64,000 nt of DNA from JAPPHA01 sp963664045 (GCA_963664045.2 CAXXGT010000002.1:186001-250000); one strand, 5' to 3'; positions 26,460-36,805 are shown, numbered from the stretch's first letter. The notes: generated by a model not told the origin, from the sequence alone. Translations and numbers: made by a program.

Positions 26460-26540
26460 TTCACACATCCTCCTCTTGAAGCAATATGATCGTTGCGGCC
26501 CTCGCTAGGGACGGGCCAGGATTGTTGCCGGATCCCGATT
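26460..26540 (-). promoter_or_regulatory. ROSE-like RNA thermometer in hsp20 leader (candidate)
   Basis: The transcript leader ends with TTGCTTCAAGAGGAGGATG, where the UUGCU box can pair with the Shine-Dalgarno AGGAG as in ROSE elements of alphaproteobacterial small heat-shock genes. Two more hairpins lie upstream: CCCT-AGCG-AGGG and GCCGGA/TCCGGC (26521-26550 region). The arrangement is right, but no covariance test was possible. Confidence 0.5.
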
Positions 26541-26605
26541 CAGGCTTCCGGCAGACCTCATGTGGGGACGTGGCCGACGAATTTCAACTTCAGGCGAGAG
26601 AAATT

Positions 26606-27922
26606 TCATTCGGGATGGAGTTGCGCCCGGTCGGACATCTTTTGCGGCTTCGGGCCGCCCGTTGCCCAATCCAGGAGTTCAACCGTGTGAACGACCGGCA
26701 CCGGGAGCCCGGACCCGATCTGAACCATGCATCCAACGTTTCCGGCAGCGATGACATCCGGGTTGGTTGCCGCCAGGGCGTCCACCTTGAGATCCCTGAG
26801 CTTTCGGGAAATCTCCGGTTGCAACAGGTTATAGGTTCCGGCCGACCCGCAGCACATGTGGGCGTTCGCAGGTTCACAGACCTCGAATCCCGCGGCCTCG
26901 AGCAGGGCCTTCGGTTCTTCCCTGACCTTCTGGCCATGCTGGAGCGAACAGGCGGAGTGATACGCAACGCGCATTCCCGTGCCCCGCGGGGACGCCCGCG
27001 GGACAAGGTCATGCTCCATGGCGAATTCGGATATGTCTTTCGCGAGCGCGCCAACGCGGGCGGCGTCTTCAGCGAGCGCGGTGTCCTGAAACAGATGCCC
27101 GTAATCCTTGATCGTCGTTCCGCATCCGGAAGCGTTGATGACGATGGCATCAAGACCCCCGGTCGTGAACTCGGCAATCCAGCTTCGGATATTTCGCGCG
27201 GCCCTTTTCCGGCCGTCGGCGACTCGCCCCATGTGATGCTCGAGCGCACCGCAACATCCGCTACCGCCCGGGATGACCACCTCGCATCCATGCCGCCTCA
27301 GAAAGCGGATCGACGCGTCATTGATGTCGGTATCCAGGGCCCTCTGGGCGCAACCCGTCATCAGTACGACTCTCAGGTCCCGGCGACCCAGCGCCGGGAA
27401 GACCTGCGGGTCGTCGTTCCGGCTCACGGGAGGGATCTTCCCCGGAGCAAGGTCCATCATGTCACGTAGACGGCGGCCCGGTACCAGGAACCGAAAGGGC
27501 CGGCCGAGCCGGGCAAGCAGGAGGACAAGACGAAACCTGGTTGGATACGGTAGCGTCTTCCGCAGGAACCAGCGAATGACCCGGTCGGCCACCGGGCGGC
27601 GGAAATTGTCTTCGATGAATTCCCGGGCATGATCGACAAGATGCATGTAGTTGACGCCCGAAGGGCACGTGGTCATGCATCCGAGGCACGAAAGGCAACG
27701 GTCGATATGCGTGACGGTTTTGCTGTCCGGGGGATCGCCGCGCTCCAGCATGTTCTTGATCATGTAGATGCGCCCGCGCGGGCTGTCGCACTCGTCGCCA
27801 AGGACTCTGTAGGTCGGGCATGTCGCGGTACAGAAACCGCAATGCACGCAGGATCGCAGGATGGCGTTCGACCGCCGCGTCGCGGCATCCTGCAGTTGGG
27901 CTTCGGTGAATTCCGTCTTCAT
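26606..27922 (-). CDS. glcF: Glycolate oxidase iron-sulfur subunit
   Basis: 438 residues. Two [4Fe-4S] ferredoxin motifs near the N-terminus: CVHCGFCTATCPTY and CLSCLGCMTTCPSG. Two CCG domains follow with GSGCCGALEHHMG and HMCCGSAGTYNLLQPEIS, found in GlcF and heterodisulfide-reductase-like subunits. With GlcD and GlcE it oxidises glycolate to glyoxylate and feeds electrons to the respiratory chain. It begins two bases after glcE and is the last gene of glcDEF. Confidence 0.95.
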   Translation of the reverse strand: MKTEFTEAQLQDAATRRSNAILRSCVHCGFCTATCPTYRVLGDECDSPRGRIYMIKNMLERGDPPDSKTVTHIDRCLSCLGCMTTCPSGVNYMHLVDHAREFIEDNFRRPVADRVIRWFLRKTLPYPTRFRLVLLLARLGRPFRFLVPGRRLRDMMDLAPGKIPPVSRNDDPQVFPALGRRDLRVVLMTGCAQRALDTDINDASIRFLRRHGCEVVIPGGSGCCGALEHHMGRVADGRKRAARNIRSWIAEFTTGGLDAIVINASGCGTTIKDYGHLFQDTALAEDAARVGALAKDISEFAMEHDLVPRASPRGTGMRVAYHSACSLQHGQKVREEPKALLEAAGFEVCEPANAHMCCGSAGTYNLLQPEISRKLRDLKVDALAATNPDVIAAGNVGCMVQIGSGLPVPVVHTVELLDWATGGPKPQKMSDRAQLHPE

Positions 27923-27924
27923 GG

Positions 27925-29085
27925 CTAATGCGGCTGCGCTCCCATCAATCCCGGGTTCAGAATTTGCCGTGGATCGAATTTCCTTCTGAGCGCACCGGCA
28001 ATCCTTGCGAGGGGCTCCGGTTCGGGGTGAAATGCACCAAGTGCAGCACGTGTTTCGGCCCCTCCGCGAACGATCATCGCATGCCCTGAAACCTCGCCCA
28101 GGCAGTCCCGGACGTCGCTATGTTCCGGTACCAGCAGCCAGACCAGTCCTCCGCACCAGTCGTACAGGACTCCGGTGCCCTCCGAGAACCTGTTTCGTGC
28201 CGACCGGGCAACCCGGGCGCCATCGCCTGGCCGAACCGAGACCCGCCATACGTCACCGGACTTCCCGTGAAACGCTTCCGCGTCCCGGATCCACTTCCAT
28301 CCTGCAGCCGTCCTCGCAGGATCGGTTTCTATTTCTGCTGTTCCGAGGTCCGAAAGATGCCTGGCCAGTCGTTCCGACCGGTATCGGACCGACTCGGCAA
28401 ATCCCTCGATCCTGATCATGGTCACGGGATCTCCGTCGATCCCGCGCGGAGTGTGTGCGGCACCGGAAACGCTGAAGGGCGACGTGACCGCCCGCGACAT
28501 GGCTGCCATCGCCTGCTCATCGGTCAGTCCCTCGATCAGCACGACTGCCCGTGCTTCCGCCCGGGGCAAGAGCTTGAACGTGACCTCCGTCAGAACACCT
28601 AGGGTCCCGTAGCTTCCCGCAAGGAGCTTCACCAGGTCGTAGCCGGTCACGTTCTTCATCACGCGCCCTCCGTTCCGGACGACTTTTCCGGAACCGTCGA
28701 CGAACGTGATGCCGATCACGGAGTCGCGGCAGGCGCCCGCCTGGATCCTCCGCGGCCCGGAAACATTGCACGCAACAACTCCCCCAATCGACGGCTCTCC
28801 GGCGGAGGCGAGGAGACCACGGTGATCCATTGGCTCGAAGGCGAGCTGCTGGCCATGCTCGTCCAGTGCCGCCTCGATCTCCGAAAGAGGCGTTCCTGCC
28901 CCGGCACTGAGCGTCAACGCGCCGGGTTCATAGAGTATGATCCCCGTGATACCGCCGGTAAGGACCGTGTCGTTGGCAGCAACCGGGTTGCCAAGCTCCT
29001 GTCGGGTTCCCCCGCCGTGAATCCGCAGGCCTGACCGGGCCGAAGAAATGATCTCCGCGAGTTCGGCTGTCGTCTTCGGTTTCAC
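27925..29085 (-). CDS. glcE: Glycolate oxidase FAD-binding subunit GlcE
   Basis: 386 residues with a PCMH-type FAD domain (RIHGGGTRQELG at about residue 21, GALTLSAGAGTPLSEIE, SIGGVVACNVSGPRRIQAG, and VTGYDLVKLLAGSYGTLGVL). It starts at GTG 29085, overlapping the glcD stop by four bases (GTGA). Together with GlcD it forms the flavin part of glycolate oxidase. Confidence 0.93.
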   Translation of the reverse strand: MKPKTTAELAEIISSARSGLRIHGGGTRQELGNPVAANDTVLTGGITGIILYEPGALTLSAGAGTPLSEIEAALDEHGQQLAFEPMDHRGLLASAGEPSIGGVVACNVSGPRRIQAGACRDSVIGITFVDGSGKVVRNGGRVMKNVTGYDLVKLLAGSYGTLGVLTEVTFKLLPRAEARAVVLIEGLTDEQAMAAMSRAVTSPFSVSGAAHTPRGIDGDPVTMIRIEGFAESVRYRSERLARHLSDLGTAEIETDPARTAAGWKWIRDAEAFHGKSGDVWRVSVRPGDGARVARSARNRFSEGTGVLYDWCGGLVWLLVPEHSDVRDCLGEVSGHAMIVRGGAETRAALGAFHPEPEPLARIAGALRRKFDPRQILNPGLMGAQPH

Positions 29086-30515
29086 GACGACAGTCTATTC
29101 TCCGAAACTGCCAGCGGGAATACCTTAGCCGGATTCAGCAGCCAATTCGGATCGAAGACATCCTTTACGCGAACCTGCGCCTCAAGGTCGTCATCGGTGA
29201 ACTGGTCCGGCATCAGGTCGCGTTTTTCGACTCCGACGCCGTGCTCTCCCGTCAGGCATCCCCCGGACCGGACGCACAGGCGGAGGATTTCAGCCCCGAG
29301 TGCCTCCGTGAGTTCAATTTGCCCGGGCGCATTCGCATCGAACAGGATCAATGGATGCAGGTTCCCGTCACCCGCGTGAAACACGTTTGCAACTTCGAGG
29401 CCGTACTTCCTCGAGAGCTCGCCGATCCGGTTCAACACGGTGGCCAACTCGGATACGGGAATCGTACCATCGAGGCACATGTAGTCGGCGATCTGGCCCA
29501 TCGCACCGAATGCGGATTTGCGCCCCGCCCAGATTCTTGCCGATTCCGCCCCGCTACGACTCTCACGAAGCTCGACCGGTTCGTGTTTGCGGGCGATGTC
29601 GATGATCTTCGAAAGCTGCTCGCTGATTTCTTCATCCGAGCCTTCGACTTCGATGATCAGCAGAGCCTCGACATCCGGATATCCCGCGCCGGCAAAGGCT
29701 TCGCAGGCCCGAATGCAGCGCCGATCCATGAACTCGATCGCGACCGGGAGCACCCCGGACCGGATCACGTCTGCCACGCAGGCACCGGCGGTTTCGCTGC
29801 TGTCAAATCCAACCAGTACCGGGCGAGCGCCTTCCGGTTTCCTCAGGATCCGGAGAGTCGCTTCCGTAACCACACCCAACTGGCCCTCCGAGCCGCAGAT
29901 GATCCCGAGGTAATCGAGCCCGGGTGCATCCAGGTTCGCGCCGCCGATGTCGACGATTTCACCACCCATCGTCACCATCCGGACACCCAGCAGGTTGTTC
30001 GTCGTGACGCCGTACTTCAGGCAATGCGCGCCGCCCGCATTCATCCCGATGTTGCCGCCGATGGCACATGCGAGCTGGCTCGAAGGATCCGGCGCATAGA
30101 AAAACCCGTTCGCCTCCACGGCGTCGGTGACACCGAGATTCGTGATCCCCGCCTGGACCCGGATGAATCGGTTCTCGTAGTCGATCTCGAGTACCGAGTT
30201 CATCTTCGACACTCCGAGGACAACACTGTCCGCGGTTGGGAGAGACCCTCCCGCAAGCGAAGTCCCAGATCCTCTCGGTACGACCGGTACGTTCATCTCC
30301 GAACAGATCTTCAGTACGGAAACAACCTCTTCCGTTGACGATGGGAGAACAGCGGCAAGCGGCGGGCACCGGTATGCTGTCAGGCCATCGCATTCGTAGG
30401 CCCTGAGTTCGTTTTCGCCGTCGATCACGGATTCGTACGGCAAGGCCTCCTTCAATCGCGCGATGACCTGGCTCCTTTTCGCCAAAACAGCAGCACTCGG
30501 GACCGGCATGTCCAT
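29082..30515 (-). CDS. glcD: Glycolate oxidase catalytic subunit GlcD
   Basis: 477 residues, FAD-linked oxidase of the vanillyl-alcohol-oxidase/lactate dehydrogenase type. PCMH domain: VPRGSGTSLAGGSLP, IRVQAGITNLGV, CAIGGNIGMNAGGAHCLKYG, GSEGQLGVVTEATLRIL. C-terminal domain: FHAGDGNLHPLILFD and CLTGEHGVGVEKRDLM with metal or substrate-binding His. ATG 30515 is preferred over GTG 30521 because GGAG lies eight bases before it. First gene of glcDEF. Confidence 0.94.
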   Translation of the reverse strand: MDMPVPSAAVLAKRSQVIARLKEALPYESVIDGENELRAYECDGLTAYRCPPLAAVLPSSTEEVVSVLKICSEMNVPVVPRGSGTSLAGGSLPTADSVVLGVSKMNSVLEIDYENRFIRVQAGITNLGVTDAVEANGFFYAPDPSSQLACAIGGNIGMNAGGAHCLKYGVTTNNLLGVRMVTMGGEIVDIGGANLDAPGLDYLGIICGSEGQLGVVTEATLRILRKPEGARPVLVGFDSSETAGACVADVIRSGVLPVAIEFMDRRCIRACEAFAGAGYPDVEALLIIEVEGSDEEISEQLSKIIDIARKHEPVELRESRSGAESARIWAGRKSAFGAMGQIADYMCLDGTIPVSELATVLNRIGELSRKYGLEVANVFHAGDGNLHPLILFDANAPGQIELTEALGAEILRLCVRSGGCLTGEHGVGVEKRDLMPDQFTDDDLEAQVRVKDVFDPNWLLNPAKVFPLAVSENRLSS

Positions 30516-30521
30516 CGTCAC

Positions 30522-30971
30522 GTCTCCGTCAATTCAGGTGCCTGGATGTCCATGAGCGGCCGCTTGCGCCAATTGACCGGTACAAACCAGGCGACCGTAA
30601 GATTTCTGTACTCGGGATAACACGCCTGGACAATGGGATTGCTTCAGGTCCATCGCGTTTCAATGCAAGCTGCAGTTGGGTGTTTGCGGGGTGTTTGTCG
30701 GGTCTTTGGTCCGTCTGGTGGGCTTCTGCAGGAAGTTGTGGCTTCAAACTCCTGCCTTGAATTGACCATGCATTGACTTGTTCAGTCTATCAGGCATCAC
30801 CCGGGCAGGACTTAACGCAGGGAGGCGGACGTCGGCGAGGCTCTCCAGACCGTTCCTGTCGCGGTTGCGCAAGCCATGCACATTCCTGGTGATATCGAAG
30901 GCCGGTACAGGGAATTCTCGATCCGTCACCGGGGCCTGCCCGGGATGCGACGCCGTGGCGCCAAAGGCCGG
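30522..30971. other. Intergenic stretch between glcDEF and the MoxR operon end
   Basis: 450 bases with no recognisable gene. The part next to glcD should hold its promoter on the minus strand, but I cannot point to convincing -35/-10 boxes. No repeat or RNA structure seen. Confidence 0.4.
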
Positions 30972-33071
30972 TCAACGACCCTCAAGCCTCCATGCAGCGA
31001 TGCACATGGCCAGGGCGGCCAGCAGGAGAATCCAGGACGGAAACAGCGGTTGCTGGCGAACATCGGTGACCAGGACCGCACCGCGACGTACGACACCGAC
31101 CCAGTCGCGACCTGCGGCAACCCTCCCCTCGCGTACGTGCCGGATGTCAGGAATCCTGTCCCGGTCGAGGCGAACGACTGCGCCCCCCGTTGCCTCCACG
31201 AGTCCGGACAACATGGCCGATGTCGCCAGCGGGTTTTCAAACTCGCGTGGCGCAGGAGACCCGACGACGGCGACCCGCACCAGATCGCCGTCTCTCAAGA
31301 CATGCACGCCGCTTTCAAGTCCTTCGATCCCTGCCCGCCATCGCCCCCGCGAAACCGGCTCCATGTCAATTTCGATCCGTTCGCCGCCCGGGGTCGTAAT
31401 CGAAAGCCGGGGAATCCGGTCCGTCATGGTCCGCCGCGTCACGACGAGTCCGCTTCCCGACGAGTCCGCTTCGAGCCGTTCTTCTTCCAGTTCGGGTTCC
31501 TTCATCGCCCAATGCGCGAGTCGGCGCAGCAACTCGAGCTGCGGTCCCCCTCCGTCGTGGCCTCGTGTCCACAGCCAGGCCTGATCGGAAAGAAGCATGG
31601 CAATTCGACCCTCGCCAAACCGGTCGAGAATCAGCAAGGGACGCCCGTCCGGACCATTCATGATGGTCTGGCCATGTTCGGCGATCGCTTCCACCAAACG
31701 GTACCAGCTTCCCCATCCCTGTCCATCGCCGGGGTCGTCAGGACCGTTCAGCCCAGGCGCAGGAACACTTGCCAGGTCTTCGGTCACCGGATGTCTGCTG
31801 CCGAGATCGGTGACTTCAGGCAGATAGGCACGTTGAACAATCTTTCCGGTCGGGCGCGCGGGCAGAACCTCTGACAGGGCGGTTCGGTAGAGACCTCCGG
31901 GCCCCGCCATGGCCGGCCCGGCGGCGACAAGCAACGCTCCACCGGCCCGCACATATTCGACGACGTTCGCCAGATAAATTCCGGGCAGAATTCCGCGAAT
32001 CTCGTAACGGTCGAAGATGATCAGGTCGAATTCATCGATCTTGTTCAGGAACAATTCGCGCACCGGAAACTCGATCAGGGCGAGTTCCTGAACGGGAACA
32101 CTGTCCGTCTTTGTCGGCGGCCGAAGAATCGTGAAATGCACGAGATCGACTGAACCATCGGATTTCAGCAGGTTTCTCCAGGACCTTTCACCCGCATAAG
32201 GCAGCCCCGAGACAAGCAGGACCCGCAACCGATCGCGAACCCCGTTAACGGAGATGACTGAAACGTTGTTTCGGTCGGTCAACTCCCCGGCCACCGGCGT
32301 CACCTCGACCTGCAAGTGATTAAGTCCGCCGCGCGAGAGCATTACCGAAAGTTCCACTTCCTGGCCGACGGGAACGCGGGCCGTCCTGCTGTCTCCACCA
32401 TTGATCGAAATCGTGACTTCTGCCGCGCCCGCGATGCCCGCCGGGACCTCGCCTTTGTCCTCGATGCGGAAGGCCAGCTGAAATTCCTCGTCAACGATGG
32501 CGAACGATGGCGCCCTGCGGACCACGACCCGCCTGTCCCACTCATCATCTTTCCCCGACAAAAACAGGTGAACGGGCGCCGGGAAGTCATCGAGAACGCC
32601 CCCATCATGGACCTGCCCGTCCGAGACGATGATGGCTCCCGCGATTCGATCCGGCGCCACGTCCGCAGCCGCCGCGGCGAGGTCAGAGAGAACCATCGAA
32701 CCGCTGTCGCTGTCTCCGGGATTGTTCCGGACATCGACCCTCACGGTCTCGACACCGTCCGATTCCATCGCCGAGAGCTCTTCAGACAATTCCGCCAGCG
32801 CAACTGCGGACTGTTGCGGGCGATCGGCAATCGCCTGGCTCTCGGTTTGATCGTGAACCAGGAAAACCACGTCCGACAGGTCCTCGTGTTCCTCCTGTCG
32901 CAGGACGGGTTCAAGCAGGGCGACGACAAGGACACCCGCCGCCAGCGCCCGAAGCCACCATCCGGACAGTCCGCGCCAGAGTGCAATTGCCGCCGCCGCC
33001 GCTGCCAGTACGGCGACGATTGCGGCGATCGAAACCGGCAACAGCGGCGAAAGTGAGAGTTCGGCCTCCAC
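30972..33071 (-). CDS. Large membrane protein with glutamine-amidotransferase-like fold, MoxR operon
   Basis: 699 residues. Two N-terminal helices (about 8-30 and 38-56) precede a VWA-like region (VVFLVHDQTESQAIA, AGAIIVSDGQVHDGG), a beta-rich middle, and a class-I GATase-like domain (RVLLVSGLPYAGERSWRNLL, FDLIIFDRYEIRGILPG, GALLVAAGPA) without an obvious catalytic triad. A last helix lies near residues 683-696. It starts at GTG 33071, 12 bases after the BatA/DUF4159 gene. Such proteins close MoxR-DUF58-DUF4159 operons; the exact function is unknown. Confidence 0.8.
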   Translation of the reverse strand: MEAELSLSPLLPVSIAAIVAVLAAAAAAIALWRGLSGWWLRALAAGVLVVALLEPVLRQEEHEDLSDVVFLVHDQTESQAIADRPQQSAVALAELSEELSAMESDGVETVRVDVRNNPGDSDSGSMVLSDLAAAAADVAPDRIAGAIIVSDGQVHDGGVLDDFPAPVHLFLSGKDDEWDRRVVVRRAPSFAIVDEEFQLAFRIEDKGEVPAGIAGAAEVTISINGGDSRTARVPVGQEVELSVMLSRGGLNHLQVEVTPVAGELTDRNNVSVISVNGVRDRLRVLLVSGLPYAGERSWRNLLKSDGSVDLVHFTILRPPTKTDSVPVQELALIEFPVRELFLNKIDEFDLIIFDRYEIRGILPGIYLANVVEYVRAGGALLVAAGPAMAGPGGLYRTALSEVLPARPTGKIVQRAYLPEVTDLGSRHPVTEDLASVPAPGLNGPDDPGDGQGWGSWYRLVEAIAEHGQTIMNGPDGRPLLILDRFGEGRIAMLLSDQAWLWTRGHDGGGPQLELLRRLAHWAMKEPELEEERLEADSSGSGLVVTRRTMTDRIPRLSITTPGGERIEIDMEPVSRGRWRAGIEGLESGVHVLRDGDLVRVAVVGSPAPREFENPLATSAMLSGLVEATGGAVVRLDRDRIPDIRHVREGRVAAGRDWVGVVRRGAVLVTDVRQQPLFPSWILLLAALAMCIAAWRLEGR

Positions 33072-33083
33072 TAGGTCAGGCCT

Positions 33084-35909
33084 CTATTGCCCCAGGCGCC
33101 CCAGGAGCGCGGGAACGTGGACCTGGTCGGACTTGTAGTTGCCGGTGAGGACATACATGATCAGGTTGATGCCAAACCGGAAGGCACGTTCCCGCTGGCG
33201 CATTCCGCTGGCGCCGTGTCCGACGGGCAGGAGGAACCGTCCGTTGTCATCGATGGCCCAGGCAGACGCCCAGTCGTTGCTGCCGATCACCACCGGAGTG
33301 ACCCCGTCGTTCAGGTGCCTGAACGGGACCCCGGCCATTTGCTCCGCCTCGTCCGACGCCGCCTCCACCCAGAGATCGGTGCCCCAATGACGACCCGGGA
33401 AGTCCTGGATCAAGTAGAACGAACGTGTCAGGACGTGATCCGGGGGAACAGGCTCCAGGGGGGGGACACTCAGCCCTTCGACGATCTGCCGGAAATGCAG
33501 GGTGTTCGGGCTTTCACCTCCATATGAACCCAATTCCCCGTCAAGCGTATCGAACAAGACGACACCTCCGGTACGCAAGAACGTGTTCAACCTGCGGATC
33601 GCATCATCCACCGGCAGCGGCTGGTCCGCAACGACAGGCCAGTAGAGGAAGGGATAGACACTCAGGTCATCAACTGCCGGATCTATGCCTACCGGTTCAA
33701 CCGGTTCAACGGATGTCCGCTGGAAAAGAACCGTCGAGAGACCCAAAAGCCCCGCCGCCGACACCGCGTCCTGCCTCTGGTTTCCGGTCAGGACATACGC
33801 AAGAACCGTGTTGTTTGCGGCGTATGACTGCCGCAGCCCGCTCTCCCCGCTCGCCTCCTGTGCCTTTGCCCCGACCGTGCTCGCCAAAAGGGACAGGGTG
33901 ACGAGCGCGGCAACTCCACCGGCGAATGCCGCAACGGACGGGCCGGCGCCTCTTGTCCGCACTGTTCCGGTGATCCTCCCGGTAAGCCACAGCGTGGCCA
34001 TCAGATCGACAAACAGGAGCAGAAGGGCTGCAGCGAGGAACCACGGCTTGAGATCGCGTTCGCCAGCAGCCGAAAGGGAACTGACTTCGACATCCGCCGG
34101 CCACGAAGCGGTCACCAACTCCCGATCTGGATCTATCACGTTCAGGGCGATCCGGCGATTCCCGCTCTCGTAAATTCCTGGTGGCATGTCCCCTTTTGGG
34201 CGGGCGCTCGCCAGTTGTTCGCCTGGAACCGCAGGTAACGAGTCTTCGTCGCGGAGCGTCCCGAATGCATCCATGACACGCACCGGTGTCCAGTTCAATC
34301 CGACGAGCAACTCGGGCGCTGCACCCTTTCTTCGTGCCGAGATGGCAAGTCTGTCAAGCATATCCACAAACAGCCCGGAAAGCGGCAGGCTCGACCAACC
34401 GGAATCGGCACTGACGTGAAACAGGATAACCCGCCCGAGACCCAGGTCACGCGCGGTGATCAATGGCGTCCCGTCCTGGAGTTCGGCCAGCGTCCGTTCC
34501 GACAGGTTCGGACCCGGTTGCGCCATGACTTGCCTCCTGACGTGCACGTCATCCGGAATCGGAAGGCCGGCAAATGGTCCTTGTTTCGGAAATGCGCCGA
34601 GACGTTTCGGGTCTCCCCACGACAGCGCCCCTCCGACGTGGCGACCGCCGGCACGCAGTCGAACAGGCAACAAGGGATCGGATTCCTGCGGATCGCTTCC
34701 GAGCGCAGCCAGCTGCGGCCCCGCGAACCGCAGCAACAATCCGCCGGCTTCAACCCATCTTTCGACCCTTGCCGTTTCTTCAGATGTCATCCGGCCAACG
34801 TCGGCAAATACCAGGACATCGGGATCGACGGAGAGAGCGTCAGCCAGTTCCGACTCGATGATTTCTGCCGTCGCTGCAAACGCCTGCCTCAGATAGTGAA
34901 GCGGTGAAAGCAGGAGATTCCCTTCCTGCTCAGTTGCACCGCCAATCAGGGCAACGCGATGCCGCCGGACCGCGTCGTCCATGATCACGAACTCTCCGGC
35001 GGACCTGGCTGATTCAAGTGAGATGTACTGGACGCGATTGCTGATCTCTGTCGGCAAATCGAGAGCGATATCCAGCGAGACGGCACCATCTTCCATCAAC
35101 GCCTGTTCCCGCCCGAGAACCCGGTTGATTCCCCTGGGCCCAGGTCCGACCGCAACCAGGCGATGATCATCGCCGCCGGAGCCTTCTTCGCGAAGTACGG
35201 TCACAGTCAGTTTTCCGTTCTCGATTCTTGGGTCGCGGAGAGCCGTCGTGACCTCATCACTGGTGATGATGCTCATTCGCCCCTTCGATCGAAGCAGTGA
35301 AACGAGACGTTCCCTCTCCGCCGCTTCGTGCGTCAGGCCGTCTGAAAGCCAGACCGAATCGAACGCACCTTCGTGGGCCTCCAGAACGTCGGCCCATTCT
35401 GTATAAAGTGGGTCCCAGGCTTGCGGTTCGAGGCCATGAACCCGTTCAAGCTCGCCATGACCGGTCCCGAAAACGATCGGATCGCGGGCGCGAGGGGCAT
35501 CTGTCCACTGGACCACCGCAACCGGACGGGCGTTTGCCTGGGCGCGGCGCAGGAGTTCCTCGACCTTCTGTTTCCGGTTCTCCCAGTCGCCGGCACTTGC
35601 CCAGCTTCCGTCAAGCGAAACCAGGAGGGCTTCGTCGCCGCGGAACCGGGAGTTCGGATCCTTGACCGGGCCGGCGAAACCGACGATGACTGCTGCCAGT
35701 GCAAGCATACGCAGCAGCAGAAGCCACCACGGCGTTCGGTCGGGTGTCGTCTCCTCGTCACGAAGTCCCAGCAAGAGAACGACCGGTGGAAACCTTGACC
35801 GCATCGGCGCGGGAGGAGTTGCTCGAAGCAACCACCAGAGAATGGGCAGGGACAAAAGACCAACCAGGAGAAGTGGCTGTACGAACCCGAAACCCGCAAG
35901 TTCAATCAA
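33084..35909 (-). CDS. BatA-domain / DUF4159 membrane protein
   Basis: About 941 residues. The N-terminal BatA unit has FVQPLLLVGLLSLPILWWLL and a second helix near residue 65 (LLLLRMLALAAVIVGFAGPV). A long region with VWA-like and GATase-like parts follows, with helices near residues 640 and 675. The C-terminal DUF4159 domain carries LSVYPFLYWPV, LNTFLRTGGVVLFDTLDG, HVLTRSFYLIQDFPGR and FGINLIMYVLTGNYKSDQ. The start is TTG 35909, overlapping the DUF58 stop as TTGA. Likely part of a MoxR-controlled envelope or metal-insertion machine. Confidence 0.85.
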   Translation of the reverse strand: MIELAGFGFVQPLLLVGLLSLPILWWLLRATPPAPMRSRFPPVVLLLGLRDEETTPDRTPWWLLLLRMLALAAVIVGFAGPVKDPNSRFRGDEALLVSLDGSWASAGDWENRKQKVEELLRRAQANARPVAVVQWTDAPRARDPIVFGTGHGELERVHGLEPQAWDPLYTEWADVLEAHEGAFDSVWLSDGLTHEAAERERLVSLLRSKGRMSIITSDEVTTALRDPRIENGKLTVTVLREEGSGGDDHRLVAVGPGPRGINRVLGREQALMEDGAVSLDIALDLPTEISNRVQYISLESARSAGEFVIMDDAVRRHRVALIGGATEQEGNLLLSPLHYLRQAFAATAEIIESELADALSVDPDVLVFADVGRMTSEETARVERWVEAGGLLLRFAGPQLAALGSDPQESDPLLPVRLRAGGRHVGGALSWGDPKRLGAFPKQGPFAGLPIPDDVHVRRQVMAQPGPNLSERTLAELQDGTPLITARDLGLGRVILFHVSADSGWSSLPLSGLFVDMLDRLAISARRKGAAPELLVGLNWTPVRVMDAFGTLRDEDSLPAVPGEQLASARPKGDMPPGIYESGNRRIALNVIDPDRELVTASWPADVEVSSLSAAGERDLKPWFLAAALLLLFVDLMATLWLTGRITGTVRTRGAGPSVAAFAGGVAALVTLSLLASTVGAKAQEASGESGLRQSYAANNTVLAYVLTGNQRQDAVSAAGLLGLSTVLFQRTSVEPVEPVGIDPAVDDLSVYPFLYWPVVADQPLPVDDAIRRLNTFLRTGGVVLFDTLDGELGSYGGESPNTLHFRQIVEGLSVPPLEPVPPDHVLTRSFYLIQDFPGRHWGTDLWVEAASDEAEQMAGVPFRHLNDGVTPVVIGSNDWASAWAIDDNGRFLLPVGHGASGMRQRERAFRFGINLIMYVLTGNYKSDQVHVPALLGRLGQ

Positions 35910-36805
35910 GTTCCGGTCTCCAGGGCAATGTAAAGCCAAAGAAGTGCCGGAAGGGGCGACTCTCCCGTGTTGTGGAACGAAACATGCAGGCCAAGGCGCT
36001 TCGCCAGCGCCCGGAGCAGCGATTGCCGTTCAGCAAGACGGCGGCTGTAGTCCTTTTGCAGTGCGGCCGCTCGAAGCGTCTCGAACTTGAGCGTCCCGCC
36101 CATGCTTTCAAAGATTCTCCTGCCGTCGAAAGGGAATTCCACTTCCGTCGGGTCAAGAATCTGCATCAGGCAGCCTGAAACCCTTTGGCTCGCGACCTTC
36201 TCGAGCGCTCGTTCCAGGCGATCCCAGTCTCCAAGGAAATCGGAAAGAAATACCGCGATGCCGCCATCCTGCAATTCCCTCTCCGTGGGTATGCCGTAGT
36301 CGTCGTCACCGGGCTCGAGGAGCATCAGGCCCATCCTGGTCAACTGAGCATCTCCCATCCTTGGCGGCGCGGGATCGTCGAGCAATCCGATCCGCTCGCC
36401 CGCACGCGACAGGAGGACGCAAAGGGCAAGACCGAGCAACCGTGCCCGATCGGATTTCCGTTCGTCTGCCGACCTGCCCAGGTATTGCATGGACTGGCTG
36501 AGATCGATCCAGAAGGTGACCGACTGCGATGTCTGCCATTCCTTCTGCCGCAGGAAATGCTCGTCCGACCGGGCCGACTTGCGCCAGTCAATCTCGCCAA
36601 GCCGGTCACCGGCGACCGCGGGCCGGTATTGCCAGAAGTCCTCGCCCGGGCCTGACCGACGACGTCCGTGTATCCCGAGTGAAAGCGTTGCCGCAAGCTG
36701 CCTCGCCTTTGCGAGCAGTGGCGGCAGGCCTTCCGCAAGTCCCTCCGCCTCACGGCGATCAGAGAGAATTGTCCGTTCGCGAATTCCCAGTCCGCGATTA
36801 ATCAT
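35906..36805 (-). CDS. DUF58 domain protein
   Basis: 299 residues. The hallmark is GRRRSGPGEDFWQYRPAVAG followed by GDRLGEIDWRKSARSD and a VWA-like region beginning VTFWIDLSQSMQY, with a MIDAS-like D-x-S-x-S. DUF58 proteins accompany MoxR AAA+ ATPases and are thought to act as their substrate adaptor. It overlaps moxR by ATGA and the next gene by TTGA. Confidence 0.92.
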   Translation of the reverse strand: MINRGLGIRERTILSDRREAEGLAEGLPPLLAKARQLAATLSLGIHGRRRSGPGEDFWQYRPAVAGDRLGEIDWRKSARSDEHFLRQKEWQTSQSVTFWIDLSQSMQYLGRSADERKSDRARLLGLALCVLLSRAGERIGLLDDPAPPRMGDAQLTRMGLMLLEPGDDDYGIPTERELQDGGIAVFLSDFLGDWDRLERALEKVASQRVSGCLMQILDPTEVEFPFDGRRIFESMGGTLKFETLRAAALQKDYSRRLAERQSLLRALAKRLGLHVSFHNTGESPLPALLWLYIALETGT

